Shown here piece after piece: positions 8,901-19,600 of a stretch of DNA of 64,000 nt (within the stretch, counting starts at the first letter, position 1; every line of letters starts with the position of its first letter). A program made the position numbers and the translations under genes. This DNA comes from Bradyrhizobium barranii subsp. apii (GTDB lineage Bacteria; Pseudomonadota; Alphaproteobacteria; Rhizobiales; Xanthobacteraceae). Location of the stretch: assembly GCF_011516635.5 (NCBI RefSeq), contig NZ_CP096255.1, forward strand, positions 1,550,001 through 1,614,000, in the 5' to 3' direction. The notes under the pieces are model-generated. The model had not been told where the DNA came from, made no database searches, and worked only from the letters and a program-made list of their open reading frames with translations.

Positions 8901-10368
8901 TGCCATTGAGCGGCAACTGAGCGAGATCGCCAATTCAGGCGGTCGCCTGCTGACGTCGGCCCCCACCCATCAACTGGGTGCATCGCCATGGCAGGTGCAG
9001 CCGACGATGCAGGGGAGTGGGTACCAAGATGCCACGGCGCTGCAGCGAGCTGTCAGTCGGCCATTGGTCCTCCCGGAAGGTTATAATCAGGACCTGCGTT
9101 TGATGGTGGAAGACGGCCCACCGTGGCCCGGGGTTCCCCCGGAGCAGGCGCAGGACATAGTCCAAGCTGGACAGCAGGAACCTGCCTGGTCCGCCTCAAC
9201 TTGGTCGCCGCAGATGCCGCTCAACTTTGATTGGGGTATGTGGCCGGTCCTGGAAGCATCGCCAGCGCACTCTGCCAGGGTTCACTCAGACACCTATGGC
9301 GGTCTTGAAGCAGCGGTTAATCCGAATTCGCCCGCATCATTTGAGTTGCGTGACAACGCTTGGAGCCCGCCGCCCGACTTTGCGCCGCCGTTTGCCAGGC
9401 CGGTACCGGGTCATCACCATGGCGCTCGACAGCTCGGCTCGCCGCAGCGGCTTTCTCCGATGCCAGCCTCCTCGGACGATGAAGCTTTGGCGTGGTTGAG
9501 CGAGGAGTTGTCGCGGCGGAAGATGCAAGCACCGGCGTCACCATCAACTGCCAGGGTTCAGCATCTCGCACTGGTGAATCCGAATCCGTCCGAGTTGCGC
9601 GACGATGCTCACTTTGAGCCAGCGCAGGCTGCCAGGGCTCGCTCAAGCACCTACGGCGGTCCTCCATTGGTTGATCTGACTGCGGCCACGCCGTCTGAAT
9701 CACGCGACGATGTTAATTCTGTGCCGGCGTTTCCGAGCACCTCCTACGATGCTCAGATCGGGGCTTTAGGTCCGACAGCCTCGTCTCACGGCCGCGGGCT
9801 GGTGCTCGAGGGCACGGAATGGCTGGGCGACGAGCATGTCCTGAGAGATTACCAGCTCCTGGCGCAAGAGTTGCGGGGGAACAATCCGAATCTCGCCGCC
9901 CGGACGCGGTTCGTGGATCCTCTCATAACCCTTGTTAGCCTGCGCTTGGGCACCGAGAGCGAAATGCTACGCGCATTCCAGCGCATCGTCCATGATCAGA
10001 ATGGTGACGACACAGCCGACTTCCTGTTCCTGCCAGTGAACAATGCCCGTGCTACGAATCTCCCCGGCACCCATTGGTCGTTGCTGTTTGTTGATCGCCG
10101 CGACCGCGAAAGGCCGGTTGCCTATCGCTACGACTCCATGGGGGAATACAACAACACGCCCGCAGCAGAGCTCGCAGCAAGGCTGGGCGCCCGCCTGGAG
10201 TCACGCGGCATGACCCAGCAGCTGAACACTTATGATTGCGGCGTCTTCGTGGTGGACGGCACGCGGGCGCTGGTTAGGCAATTGGAGCAAGGACGAGCAC
10301 CACACCTGCTGAACCTCAGCAGCCTCGTTGCCAATCGGCAGGCGCTGCAGAACCGACTCAGGGGCTGA
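5926..10368 (+). CDS. nopD: NopD/Bel2-5-like type III effector with ULP1 SUMO-protease domain, copy 1
   Basis: This 1480-residue protein has a Ser/Gln-rich, cysteine-free N-terminus typical of type III secretion signals. Residues about 106-292, 415-600 and 677-861 form three repeat blocks, each of two helical modules of about 100 residues (core pattern FSDYLRENNKKGIAARL). Linkers end in DQDL-type motifs, one of which is a true LxLxL (LVLGL, about 912-916). A basic motif AKRPR (about 980-984) could be a nuclear localisation signal. Residues about 1290-1480 are a C48/ULP1 peptidase with His1383 (GTHWSLL), Asp1403 (RYDSMG), a nearby Gln1431/1432 and Cys1438 (TYDCGVF). Related rhizobial effectors (NopD, Bel2-5) cleave SUMO conjugates in the host nucleus and alter nodulation. 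The intact catalytic triad suggests activity. Near-identical N- and C-terminal parts are shared with copy 2. Confidence 0.88.
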   Translation: MDFTSTSRLQQQSNSAAQQETAPVSPSTDAAAFERQLSEITRPGDRVLMQTPPHQVAASPSEAQPIMQASGRECPPASQGEGGGPMPGASALQSGQSTEVYIGISRRPLYSQDADLILGLEEALIKGGAAERTAKNNVSNLLTLDRWLFENKKQAIAARLNDESLTNDVQEFIRKGGTKKVRTALDHLRTSQSTGGIVPIAGLTELNPYPKDAALIKECKNETPTHIVQNYATALRSFSDYLRENNKKGIAARLSDKSLDKDVDGYKKTPGRDPKIGAALTYLRGSRAGARAMELERAISPVPDSEDAVLMEPTRVRDAAAQRSAWERSGSWPEVLPVEGHDQDLPLGMMDETRPSSPPGPTAQVGASPSEAQPIMQASGHEYPPALRGGDGGPMPGTSALQPGKSPGVLVGRSKRPLYLEDKPLILGLSKALTGVAERTAQDNVGHLLRLGRWLFENKKQAIAARLNDESLTNDVRESIGKGDPKRVRKALDHLRTSLSTGGIVPIGGRAKLNPHPGDEALIKEYKNEATTGTGITYTVALGSFSDYLRENNKPGIAGRLPSTSLDGDVEDYKKDAGGYRNISAALAHLRKSSAGAKAMELDRHISHPDPEDAALMEPRRVGDAAAEHSASQEAGSWPEELPAEAHDQDLLWGLMDEPGPSSSALQPARSTGVRRKQPLYSEDARLISELEKALIKGGATEITAKANVWPLRSFGRWLVANKKKSIAARLDDKSLTDDAEFFGKGNPTRLLTAIGHLRTSQSTGGIVPIGGRAKPNPPPQDAALIKEYKNKAATGTVRTYAVVLNSFSDYLRENNKKGIAARLSGKALDGDVEDYKDAGGNRKIGAALAHLRKSPAGKAMELDRHISPIPDPEDAALMESRRVGDAAARHSASQQAFSRREELPAEGYDQDLVLGLMDAPGPSSSLEPAACHDQAPDPGESDRQQFPDEPIGALAKSNLLPSEEVVINDEHDTAELRPAKRPRTLDNLHGVAIERQLSEIANSGGRLLTSAPTHQLGASPWQVQPTMQGSGYQDATALQRAVSRPLVLPEGYNQDLRLMVEDGPPWPGVPPEQAQDIVQAGQQEPAWSASTWSPQMPLNFDWGMWPVLEASPAHSARVHSDTYGGLEAAVNPNSPASFELRDNAWSPPPDFAPPFARPVPGHHHGARQLGSPQRLSPMPASSDDEALAWLSEELSRRKMQAPASPSTARVQHLALVNPNPSELRDDAHFEPAQAARARSSTYGGPPLVDLTAATPSESRDDVNSVPAFPSTSYDAQIGALGPTASSHGRGLVLEGTEWLGDEHVLRDYQLLAQELRGNNPNLAARTRFVDPLITLVSLRLGTESEMLRAFQRIVHDQNGDDTADFLFLPVNNARATNLPGTHWSLLFVDRRDRERPVAYRYDSMGEYNNTPAAELAARLGARLESRGMTQQLNTYDCGVFVVDGTRALVRQLEQGRAPHLLNLSSLVANRQALQNRLRG

Positions 10369-10369
10369 T

Positions 10370-10385
10370 GTCGTACGCATACGAC
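10370..10385. repeat. Small dyad after effector copy 1
   Basis: GTCGTA-CGCA-TACGAC starts two bases after the stop codon and is conserved after copy 2 (20833-20848). It has no T-run, so it is a weak terminator candidate at best. Confidence 0.4.
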
Positions 10386-10399
10386 GAAGACCGCCTGAT

Positions 10400-10745
10400 T
10401 GAAGCGTGCGCGCGGGCACGACGAACTCTATGATGGTTTGCGTGAAGGTCAGGCGGCTTGCTGACCGGCGGGCTCGGCGCAGGAGCTTCCATTCCCAGGG
10501 CAGCAGTTCGTGCAGATGCGATGCGGGAAGATCGGCGATACGGGCGAGGACGTCGGCGAGTCAGGCCTTGGGATCGACTTTGTTGAGGCGACAGGTCGTG
10601 ATGATCGTCAGCATGATGGCGGCACGGTCGGCGCCACGCTGGCTGCCGGCGAAGGTCCAGTTGCGCCTTCCCAAGGCGATGCCTCTCAATGCGCGCTCAG
10701 CACAATTGTTGGTCAAGCAGATCCTGCCTGTCATTCGGCCCAAAC
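10400..10745 (-). pseudogene. IS66 TnpC C-terminal remnant
   Basis: The minus-strand frame contains LTNNCAERALRGIALGRRNW, the conserved C-terminal region of IS66 TnpC around its catalytic Glu. It then runs into an in-frame TGA near 10561 where Trp is expected before LADVLARIADLPASHLHELL. The N-terminal part is missing and is replaced at about 10745-10765 by an unrelated fimbrial usher fragment. Confidence 0.75.
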
Positions 10746-10749
10746 AGGG

Positions 10750-12625
<1,876 letters not shown>

Positions 12626-12629
<4 letters not shown>

Positions 12630-13489
12630 CCGGTATCGCTACCTCCGTCGATGCCGCCCGTGTCGAGCTGCTTCTCAATGAGCTCCGCCTGCCGGGCGTC
12701 AAGGCGATCTGGCCGAAGCTCGCCGCACAGTCGGACAAGGAAGGGTGGCCTGCCGCCCGCTTCCTCGCCGCCCTTGCCGAGCACGAGGCGGCCGATCGCA
12801 CCCGCCGTCGGATCGAGCGACACATGGTGGAAGCGCGTTTGCCCGCCGGCAAGACGCTCGCCACCTTCGACTTCGAAAGCGTGCCGATGCTATCAAAGGC
12901 ACAGGCGATGGCGCTCGCCGCTGGCGACGCCTGGTTGAAGGCCGGCGCCAATTTGCTCTTGTTCGGTCCACATGGCGGCGGCAAGACCCATCTCGGCACG
13001 GCGATCGGCCTGGCTCTCGTCGAGAACGGTTGGCGCGTTCTCTTCGCGCGCGCCACCGATCTGGTGCAACGGCTGCAGGTCGCGCGGCGCGAGCTGGCGC
13101 TGGAGTCCGCGATCGCCAAACTCGATCGCTATGATCTCCTGATCCTCGACGACATCACATATGTGAGCAAGGATCAGCCGGAAACCAGTGTGCTGTTCGA
13201 GTTGATCGCCGCCCGCTACGAACGACGCTCGCTGCTGATCACGGCCAATCAGCCATTTGGCGAATGGGGGCGTATCTTCCCGGACCAGGCAATGACGTTG
13301 GCTGCCATCGATCGTTTGGTCCACCACGCCACGATCCTCGAGATGAACGTCGAAAGTTACCGTCGAAAAGTTGCCCTCGATCGCAGACGCGGTCCAGGCC
13401 GGCCGCCTGTTCACACTACCCCCAACGAACTCGACGGCGGCCAGCGTCAATTATCTCCTGACTCGGCCGCCTCGTCTCATCTTGATTGA
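12626..13489 (+). CDS. istB: IstB ATPase, IS21 helper protein
   Basis: This 287-residue AAA+ helper has Walker A GPHGGGKTH (about residues 113-121) and Walker B LLILDD, followed by the family's ITANQPFGEWG sensor region. IstB assembles on DNA and delivers target DNA to IstA. The ORF is intact, but the partner istA is broken, so it could act only with an IstA supplied from elsewhere. The C-terminal tail reads into the IS end repeats. Confidence 0.88.
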
Positions 13490-13620
13490 CGCGCCGCTCC
13501 CATCCTGATTGATTGACGCGCCGCTCCCATCCTGATTGATGTGGTGGAACGGCCCGCTCCGACAGCATCATCGTGCTAAAACGTGGTCGTTGTTCGAACG
13601 CCACAAGGAGGGACCGTTCC

Positions 13621-14664
13621 ATGAAGCAGGTTAGCACCATCGGGTTGGATTTGGCGAAGCACATTTTTCAAGTTCACGGCGCGGGTGCCGATGGCTCGCC
13701 GGTGTTCAACCGGAGACTACGGCGCAGCGAGGTCCTGCATTTCTTCTCGAAGCAGCCGGCCTGCCTTGTCGGAATAGAAGCCTGTGGCAGCGCTCACTAT
13801 TGGGCACGCGAGATTGCAACTCTCGGCCATGAAGTGCGGCTGATCCCACCAGCTTACGTCAAGCCGTTTGTGAAGCGTGGAAAAACGGATGCGGCGGATG
13901 CCGAGGCCATCAGCGAAGCCGTGACTCGCAAGACCATGCGCTTCGTTCCGATCAAAACGGCCGAGCAACAAGCCGGAATGATGGTCCTGAAGAGTCGCGC
14001 ACTTCTGGTGAAACAGCAAACGCAGACGATCAACGCCCTGCGCTCGCATCTGGCTGAGTTGGGCATCATTGCCGCCGCCGGCCGGACAAAGGTCGAGGCG
14101 TTGGTTGCAATCGTACGGGATGTAGCAGATATCCGCTTGCCTGCGGCAGCGCGCTTCGCGCTGACGGCAATTGCCGATCAGATCGAGGCTCAGGCGGACC
14201 AGATTGACAAGCTCGAGCGAGCCATTGTTGCCGCGGCAAGGACCGACAAGGACATGCGCCGACTGACTACCATCCCCGGCATTGGAGCCATTACAGCGGC
14301 GACCATCAAGGCGCTGGTGCCAGATCCCGGCGGCTTCAAATCCGCTCGTCACTTTGCTGCCTGGCTGGGACTGACGCCGCGACAGCATTCGAGTGGGGGC
14401 AAGGAGCGGATGGGGCGAATCTCGAAGATGGGAAACCCCGAACTTCGGAGCCTCCTCGTTCTTGGGGCGACATCCGTCCTGCGAATTGCCCGGAAGGCTG
14501 ATCGGGCGCCGCCATGGTTGAAGTCGTTGCTCGCCAGACGTCCGTACAAGGTGGCAGCGGTCGCACTGGCCAACAAGACAGCGCGAATTGCCTGGGCGCT
14601 CTTGAACAGGGGCGGGATTTATCGGCATCCGGAGACGCTAGCGACGACTACGGCTGCCGCTTGA
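13621..14664 (+). CDS. IS110/IS1111-family transposase
   Basis: A 347-residue DEDD-type transposase. The N-terminal RuvC-like domain starts STIGLDLAKHIFQVHGA with the first Asp. The C-terminal Transposase_20 domain has TIPGIGAITAATI and the conserved SSGGKERMGRISKMGN. I chose the ATG at 13621 because AAGGAGGGACC lies just upstream and the family starts there. The frame is intact. IS110 elements use structured non-coding ends instead of terminal repeats. Confidence 0.9.
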   Translation: MKQVSTIGLDLAKHIFQVHGAGADGSPVFNRRLRRSEVLHFFSKQPACLVGIEACGSAHYWAREIATLGHEVRLIPPAYVKPFVKRGKTDAADAEAISEAVTRKTMRFVPIKTAEQQAGMMVLKSRALLVKQQTQTINALRSHLAELGIIAAAGRTKVEALVAIVRDVADIRLPAAARFALTAIADQIEAQADQIDKLERAIVAAARTDKDMRRLTTIPGIGAITAATIKALVPDPGGFKSARHFAAWLGLTPRQHSSGGKERMGRISKMGNPELRSLLVLGATSVLRIARKADRAPPWLKSLLARRPYKVAAVALANKTARIAWALLNRGGIYRHPETLATTTAAA

Positions 14665-15029
14665 TGAATACAGCAGTTGTCAAAGATATCTGACCGGCGC
14701 GGGCCGGCAGAGGGCAAGGAGCAATAACAGGCGATGAACCCACGGGACGAAATCCCGACACGAGTGAGGCTGGCGCGACAATGCGCTTCAAGCGCGTCTG
14801 ATTGATTTAGCCCCTTGTGTCGCGGACTTCATCGAGGCCAGCGGTCATGCGCCGCGCTTTACAGGCCGTATACATGACCGCACCGCTCCCATGTGTGAAG
14901 TCGACTGAGAAAGCTCTTGCGCCCGCGGGCCGTTCCATACATGTCGCGTTATAAACGATAGGCGCTCGGTATCCGAATACGCCCACGTGGAGGCGAGGCG
15001 CGTCAGACCGCCAAACTCCTGTGATACAA
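14665..15029. other. Non-coding: IS110 3' end and unassigned DNA
   Basis: The first part (to about 14850) is probably the IS110 downstream non-coding region, which in related elements encodes a guide (bridge) RNA at one end. It contains small GC-rich dyads such as CCGGCGCGGGCCGG near 14694. From about 14850 to 15029 I see no gene; the minus-strand ORF crossing it is read-through from the neighbouring broken IS3 OrfB. Confidence 0.4.
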
Positions 15030-15955
15030 AACCGCCCCGGGTTTGCCGGAGGCCATTTAGTTTAAGTTCTGCCGCCATGGCGGATTGTTCCAGCATGGCG
15101 TAGTAGCGTTTCTCGGCTTCGGCCGGCGGTATGTTGCCGATGGGCTCGAGGAGCCGTCGGTTGTTGAACCAATCCACCCATTCCAGGTCGCATGTCGCAA
15201 TCTCGACGGCCTCGAAGCTGCGCCATGGGCCGCGCGGGATCACCTCGGCCTTGTAGAGACCGTTGATGGTTTCGGTGAGAGCATTGTCATAGGAATCTCC
15301 GAGGCTGCCGACAGAAGGCCCCACACCAGCTTCAGCCAAGCGCTCGATGTACTTAATGGATACGTATTGGCTGCCTCTGCCGCTGTGGTGCACGAGCCCG
15401 CCACGATGGACCGGCCGTCGATCTTGCAGTGCCTGCTCCAGCGCATCGAGCACGAAGCTGCATGCGCCGCGCGCGAGGCTCGCCAGCCCACAATCCTGCG
15501 GGCATAGGCGTCGATGACAAAGGCGACGTAGACAAAGTGAAGTCGGAGAGCCAGAGAACGTTCGGCCTTGGCGCCTTGAACGGGCGATTGACGTGATCCA
15601 GCAGGCGTGGCGCAGCCTTGTCGCTGATCGTGGTCTTGATGGGTTTGCCGTGGATCACCCTTGCAAACCCATGTTCCGCATAAGTCGCGACACTGTGCAA
15701 CGGGCAACATCGAAGCCTTCGCGCTTGAGCTGGCGCCAGACCTTGCGCACGCCGTAGAGGGAAAAGTTTTGATCGAAGGCGCGCCGAACCTCGATCTTCA
15801 GGGCGGCGTCCGGCTTGGCGCACGTCGACAGCCTGGCGGGATCGCGCCGTTTGGCCCCATGGGCGTGGTAGGTCGAGGGGGCGATCAGGCAACACCCGAC
15901 AGATCGGCTCGACCCCATGCGCCCCACGATGATCGTCAATGAAGGCGATCATGGC
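15025..15955 (-). pseudogene. IS3-family OrfB, multiply frameshifted
   Basis: The expected order can be reconstructed only by joining frames. These are [20 protein letters not shown] (from 15952), KIEVRRAFDQNFSLYGVRKV in another frame, then KPIKTTISDKAAPRLLDHVN, then LHFVYVAFVIDAYARRIVGW, and finally GRGSQYVSIKYIERLAEAGV to the C-terminus. At least three indels are needed. The DDE residues (SDFT, HHSGRGSQY, NALTETINGLYK) are recognisable. The gene is non-functional. Confidence 0.82.
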
Positions 15956-16325
15956 TTGGACTGGCGGTCGAGCTCCGCCATCGCAAAATAAGCGCTCGCC
16001 TTGCGCAGGATCTCGTTGGCCTGTCGAAGCTCACGGTTCTCCCGTTCCAGGGCCTTCAGCTTCTCGGCCATCTCCGTCGGAACGCCGTCCGCTGCCCGCT
16101 GTCGATCTCGACCTTCTTGACCCAGTCATGTAGCGTCTGCGGTGTGCAGCCAATCTTGGCGGCAATCGATCTCACCGCCGCCCACCGCGAAGGGTGCTCG
16201 CTGGCGTGATCCGGAACCATCCGAACCGCACGGGCCCGAACCTCGGGTGAAAACTTGTTCGTCGTCTTGCTCGTCATGGCTCCATCCTCTCGGGAGTTGG
16301 AGCCTCCGGCAAACCCGGGGCGGTT
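15030..16325 (-). mobile_element. IS3-family element (second type), decayed
   Basis: Inverted repeats AACCGCCCCGGGTTTGCC lie at 15030 and, reversed, at 16325. The 1296-bp element carries frameshifted orfA and orfB on the minus strand. Its right end lies only about 30 bp from the start of effector block copy 2. Confidence 0.85.
15950..16277 (-). pseudogene. IS3-family OrfA, frameshifted
   Basis: It starts [20 protein letters not shown] at 16277 with a helix-turn-helix around [17 protein letters not shown]. The frame is lost after VEIDSGQR near 16085. The coiled-coil half ([20 protein letters not shown]) continues in another frame to about 15950. One indel separates the halves. Confidence 0.78.
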
Positions 16326-16378
16326 CAGACTGCAACAAAAGTGAGTCAGAGCCAATTTTTTACGTCGTCCCACAGCGC

Positions 16379-16410
16379 TCGTCAGGTACTCGACAGCTTC
16401 CTCTCATAGC
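16379..16410 (+). promoter_or_regulatory. tts box, effector copy 2
   Basis: Identical to the box before copy 1 (TCGTCAGGTACTCGACAGCT and TCCTCTCATAGC), 200 bp upstream of the start codon. Both genes should respond to TtsI together. Confidence 0.8.
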
Positions 16411-16610
16411 AAAAATTGTGGGGAAGAACATCCGAGTGTCCGACTGCCTGCGGCGCGGACGGTTCGGATCCACGCTGGTTTGTTGCTGGATCCAACGTTG
16501 AGAGCACATTCTGTGCTGTGGATTTGGTCGCCGCGCTGCCGTCTCGATTGCCCCGCGCATGAGATCCAAACCGAGCTCTGATGCGCCTATATCTTCGAAA
16601 GTGAGAACGG

Positions 16611-19600
16611 ATGGATTTCACCTCAACTAGCCGATTGCAGCAACAATCGAACAGCGCCGCCCAGCAAGAGACTGCACCGGTGTCCCCGTCGACAGACGCG
16701 GCGGCCTTTGAGCGGCAGCTAAGCGAGATCACCCGTCCAGGTGATCGTGTGCTGATGCAGACCCCCCCCCATCAAGTCGCCGCATCGCCATCGGAGGCGC
16801 AGCCCATCATGCAGGCGAGCGGGCGCGAATGCCCTCCAGCGTCGCAGGGTAAAGGCGGCGGGCCGATGCCAGGCGCCTCGGCGCTGCAGCCTGGCCAGTC
16901 AACAGAGGTTTACGGTACCCGCAGGCGTCCTCTTTATTCCCAAGATGCTGACCTTATTTTGGAGCTTGAGGAGGCCTTCATCAAAGGGGGGGCTGCCGAA
17001 CGCACTGCCAAGGAGAATGTAGGTCATCTTCTCAGATTGGGCCGCTGGCTCTTTGAAAACAAAAAGCAGTCCATTGCTGCTCGGCTCGACGACGAGTCGT
17101 TGACCATTGATGCGCGCGAGTTCTTCGGAAAGGGTAATCCCACGAGACTCATTACGGCAATAGGTCATCTCCGGACCTCGCAGTCGACGGGCGGAATCGT
17201 GCCGATCGCAGACCGCGCTAAGCTGAATCCTTATCCCCAGGACGCGGCTCTCATCAAAGAGTACAAAAACGAAGCAACGACAGGTACCGCCAGTACCTAT
17301 GCATTTGCCCTTAGCAGTTTCAGTGACTACCTGCGTGAAAACAACAAGAAGGGCATTGCTGCTCGGCTTTCCGGCAAGGCGTTGGATGGAGATGTCGGAG
17401 ACTATAAGAAGGACGCCGGTGGTAATAGGCGGATCGGTGCCGCACTGACCCATCTCCGAAAATCGTCGGCCGGCGCTATGGCGATGGAGCTTGAGCGCCA
17501 TATTTCCCCCTTTCCTGATCCCGAACGCGCGGCCCTGATGGAGCCGAGGCGGGTCAGCGACGCCGCTGCGGAGCACAGCGCGTCGCAGCGAGCTTTCAGT
17601 CGGCCAGAGGAGCTTCCTGCAGAAGGCTACGATCAGGATTTGGTTTTGGGGCTGATGGACGAACCCGGTCCGTCGCACTCGGCGCTGCAGCCGGCTCAGT
17701 CAACTGGAGTTTTGAGAAGGCAGAGGAAGCAGCCACTTTATTCCGAGGATGGTCCCCTTATTTCGGGGCTTGAGAAGGCCCTCATCAAGGGCGGGGCCAC
17801 CGAAATCACCGCCAAGGCCAATGTATGGCCCCTTCGCAGCTTTGGCCGCTGGCTTGTCGCAAATAACAAAGAGTCCATTGCTGCTCGGCTTAACGACGAG
17901 TCGTTGACCGTTGATGCGCGCGAGTTCTTCGGAAAGGGTAACCCCACGAGACTCCTTACGGCAATAGGTCATCTCCGGACCTCGCAGTCGACAGGCGGAA
18001 TCGTGCCGATCGCAGACCGCGCTAAGCTGAATCCTTATCCCCAGGACGCGGCTCTCATCAAAGAGTACAAAAACGAAGCAGCGACAGGTACCGCCATTAC
18101 CTATGCATTTACCCTTAGCAGTTTCAGTGACTACCTGCGTGAAAACAACAAGCCGGGCATTGCTGTTCGGCTTTCCGGCAAGGCGTTGGATGGAGATGTC
18201 GAGGATTATAAGAAGGACGCCGGTGGTAATAGGCGGATCGGTGCCGCGCTGGCCTATCTCCGAAAATCGTCGGCCGGCGCTAAGGCGATGGAGCTCGAGC
18301 GCCATATTTCCCCCTTTCCTGATCCCGAAGACGCGGCCCTGATGGAGACGAGGCGGGTCGGCGACGCCGCTGCGCGGCACAACGCGTCGCAGCGAGCTTT
18401 CAGTTGGCCAGAGAAGCTTCCTGCGGAAGCCCACGATCAGGATTTGGTTTTGGGGCTGATGGACGAACCCGGCCCGTCGTCCTCGGCGCTGCAGCCGGCT
18501 CGATCAACTGGGGTTCGCAGGAAGCAGTCTCTTTATTCCGAGGACGCTCCCCTTATTTCGGGGCTTGAGGAGGCCCTCATCAAGGGCGGGGCCACCGAAA
18601 CCACTGCCAAGTACAATGTAAATCGCCTTCTCAGCTTTGGCCGCTGGCTCTTCGCAAATAACAAAAAGTCCATTGCTGCTCGGCTCGACGACGAGTCGTT
18701 GACTGTTGATGCGCGCGAGTTCTTCGGAAAGGGTAATCCCACGAGACTCCTTACGGCAATAGATCATCTCCGGACCTCGCAGTCGACGGGCGGAATCGTG
18801 CCGATCGCAGACCGCGCTAAGCTGAATTCTTATCCCCAGGACGCGGCTCTCATCAAAGAGTACAAAAACGAAGCAACGACAGGTACCGCCAGTACCTATG
18901 CATTTGCCCTTAGCAGTTTCAGTGACTACCTGCGTGAAAACAACAAGAAGGGCATTGCTGCTCGGCTTTCCGGCAAGGCGTTGGATGGAGATGTCGAGGA
19001 CTATAAGGACGCCGGTGGTAATAGGCGGATCGGTGCCGCACTGACCCATCTCCGAAAATCGCAGGCCGGCGCTAAAGCGATGGAGCTCGAGCGCCATATT
19101 TCCCCCGGTCCTGATCCCGAAAACGCGGTACTGATGGAGCCGATGCCCGCCGGCGGCGCCGCTGCGCAGCACAGCGCGTCGCAGGACGCGGGCAGTTGGC
19201 CAAAGGAGCTGCTTCCTGTAGAAGGCTACGATCAGGATTTGCTTTGGGAGCTGATGGACGAACCCGGCCCGTCGTCATCTCTTCTTGAGCCAGCCGCGCG
19301 CCATGACCAGTCATCGGATCCCGGAGAGTCCATTCGTCCCTTGAATTGGGGCTACGACCGCCAGCAGTTCCCGGACGAGCCGATCGGTGCACTTGCCAAG
19401 AGCAACCTCCTGCCAAGCAAGGAGGTCCTCATCAACGATGAGCATGACACAGCTGAATTGAGGCCAGCGAAGAGGCCGAGGACCCTAGACAATCTGCACG
19501 GCGTTGCCATTGAGCGGCAACTGAGCGAGATCGTCGCTTCAGGCGGTCGCCTGCTGACGTCGGCCCCCACCCATCAACTGGGTGCATCGCCATGGCAGGC

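Larger units (their letters stand above)
5671..10387 (+). repeat. Duplicated effector block, copy 1
   Basis: Sequence homology with 16356-20852 begins near 5671, upstream of the tts box, and ends at 10387 just after the stop codon, at ...GCATACGACGAAG. The block therefore includes promoter, gene and the small 3' dyad GTCGTA-CGCA-TACGAC (10370-10385). Flanks outside the block differ. Copy 1 is about 220 bp longer, mainly through differences in the linkers and the pre-protease region. Confidence 0.9.

Noticed and set aside
10370..10385. Rho-independent terminator after the effector
   Set aside because: The stem is only 6 bp and there is no T-run, so it is listed only as a small dyad.
15025..15955. 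Programmed frameshifting in the IS3 OrfB
   Set aside because: Normal IS3 frameshifting joins OrfA to OrfB. Here several shifts lie inside OrfB itself, so these are mutations.
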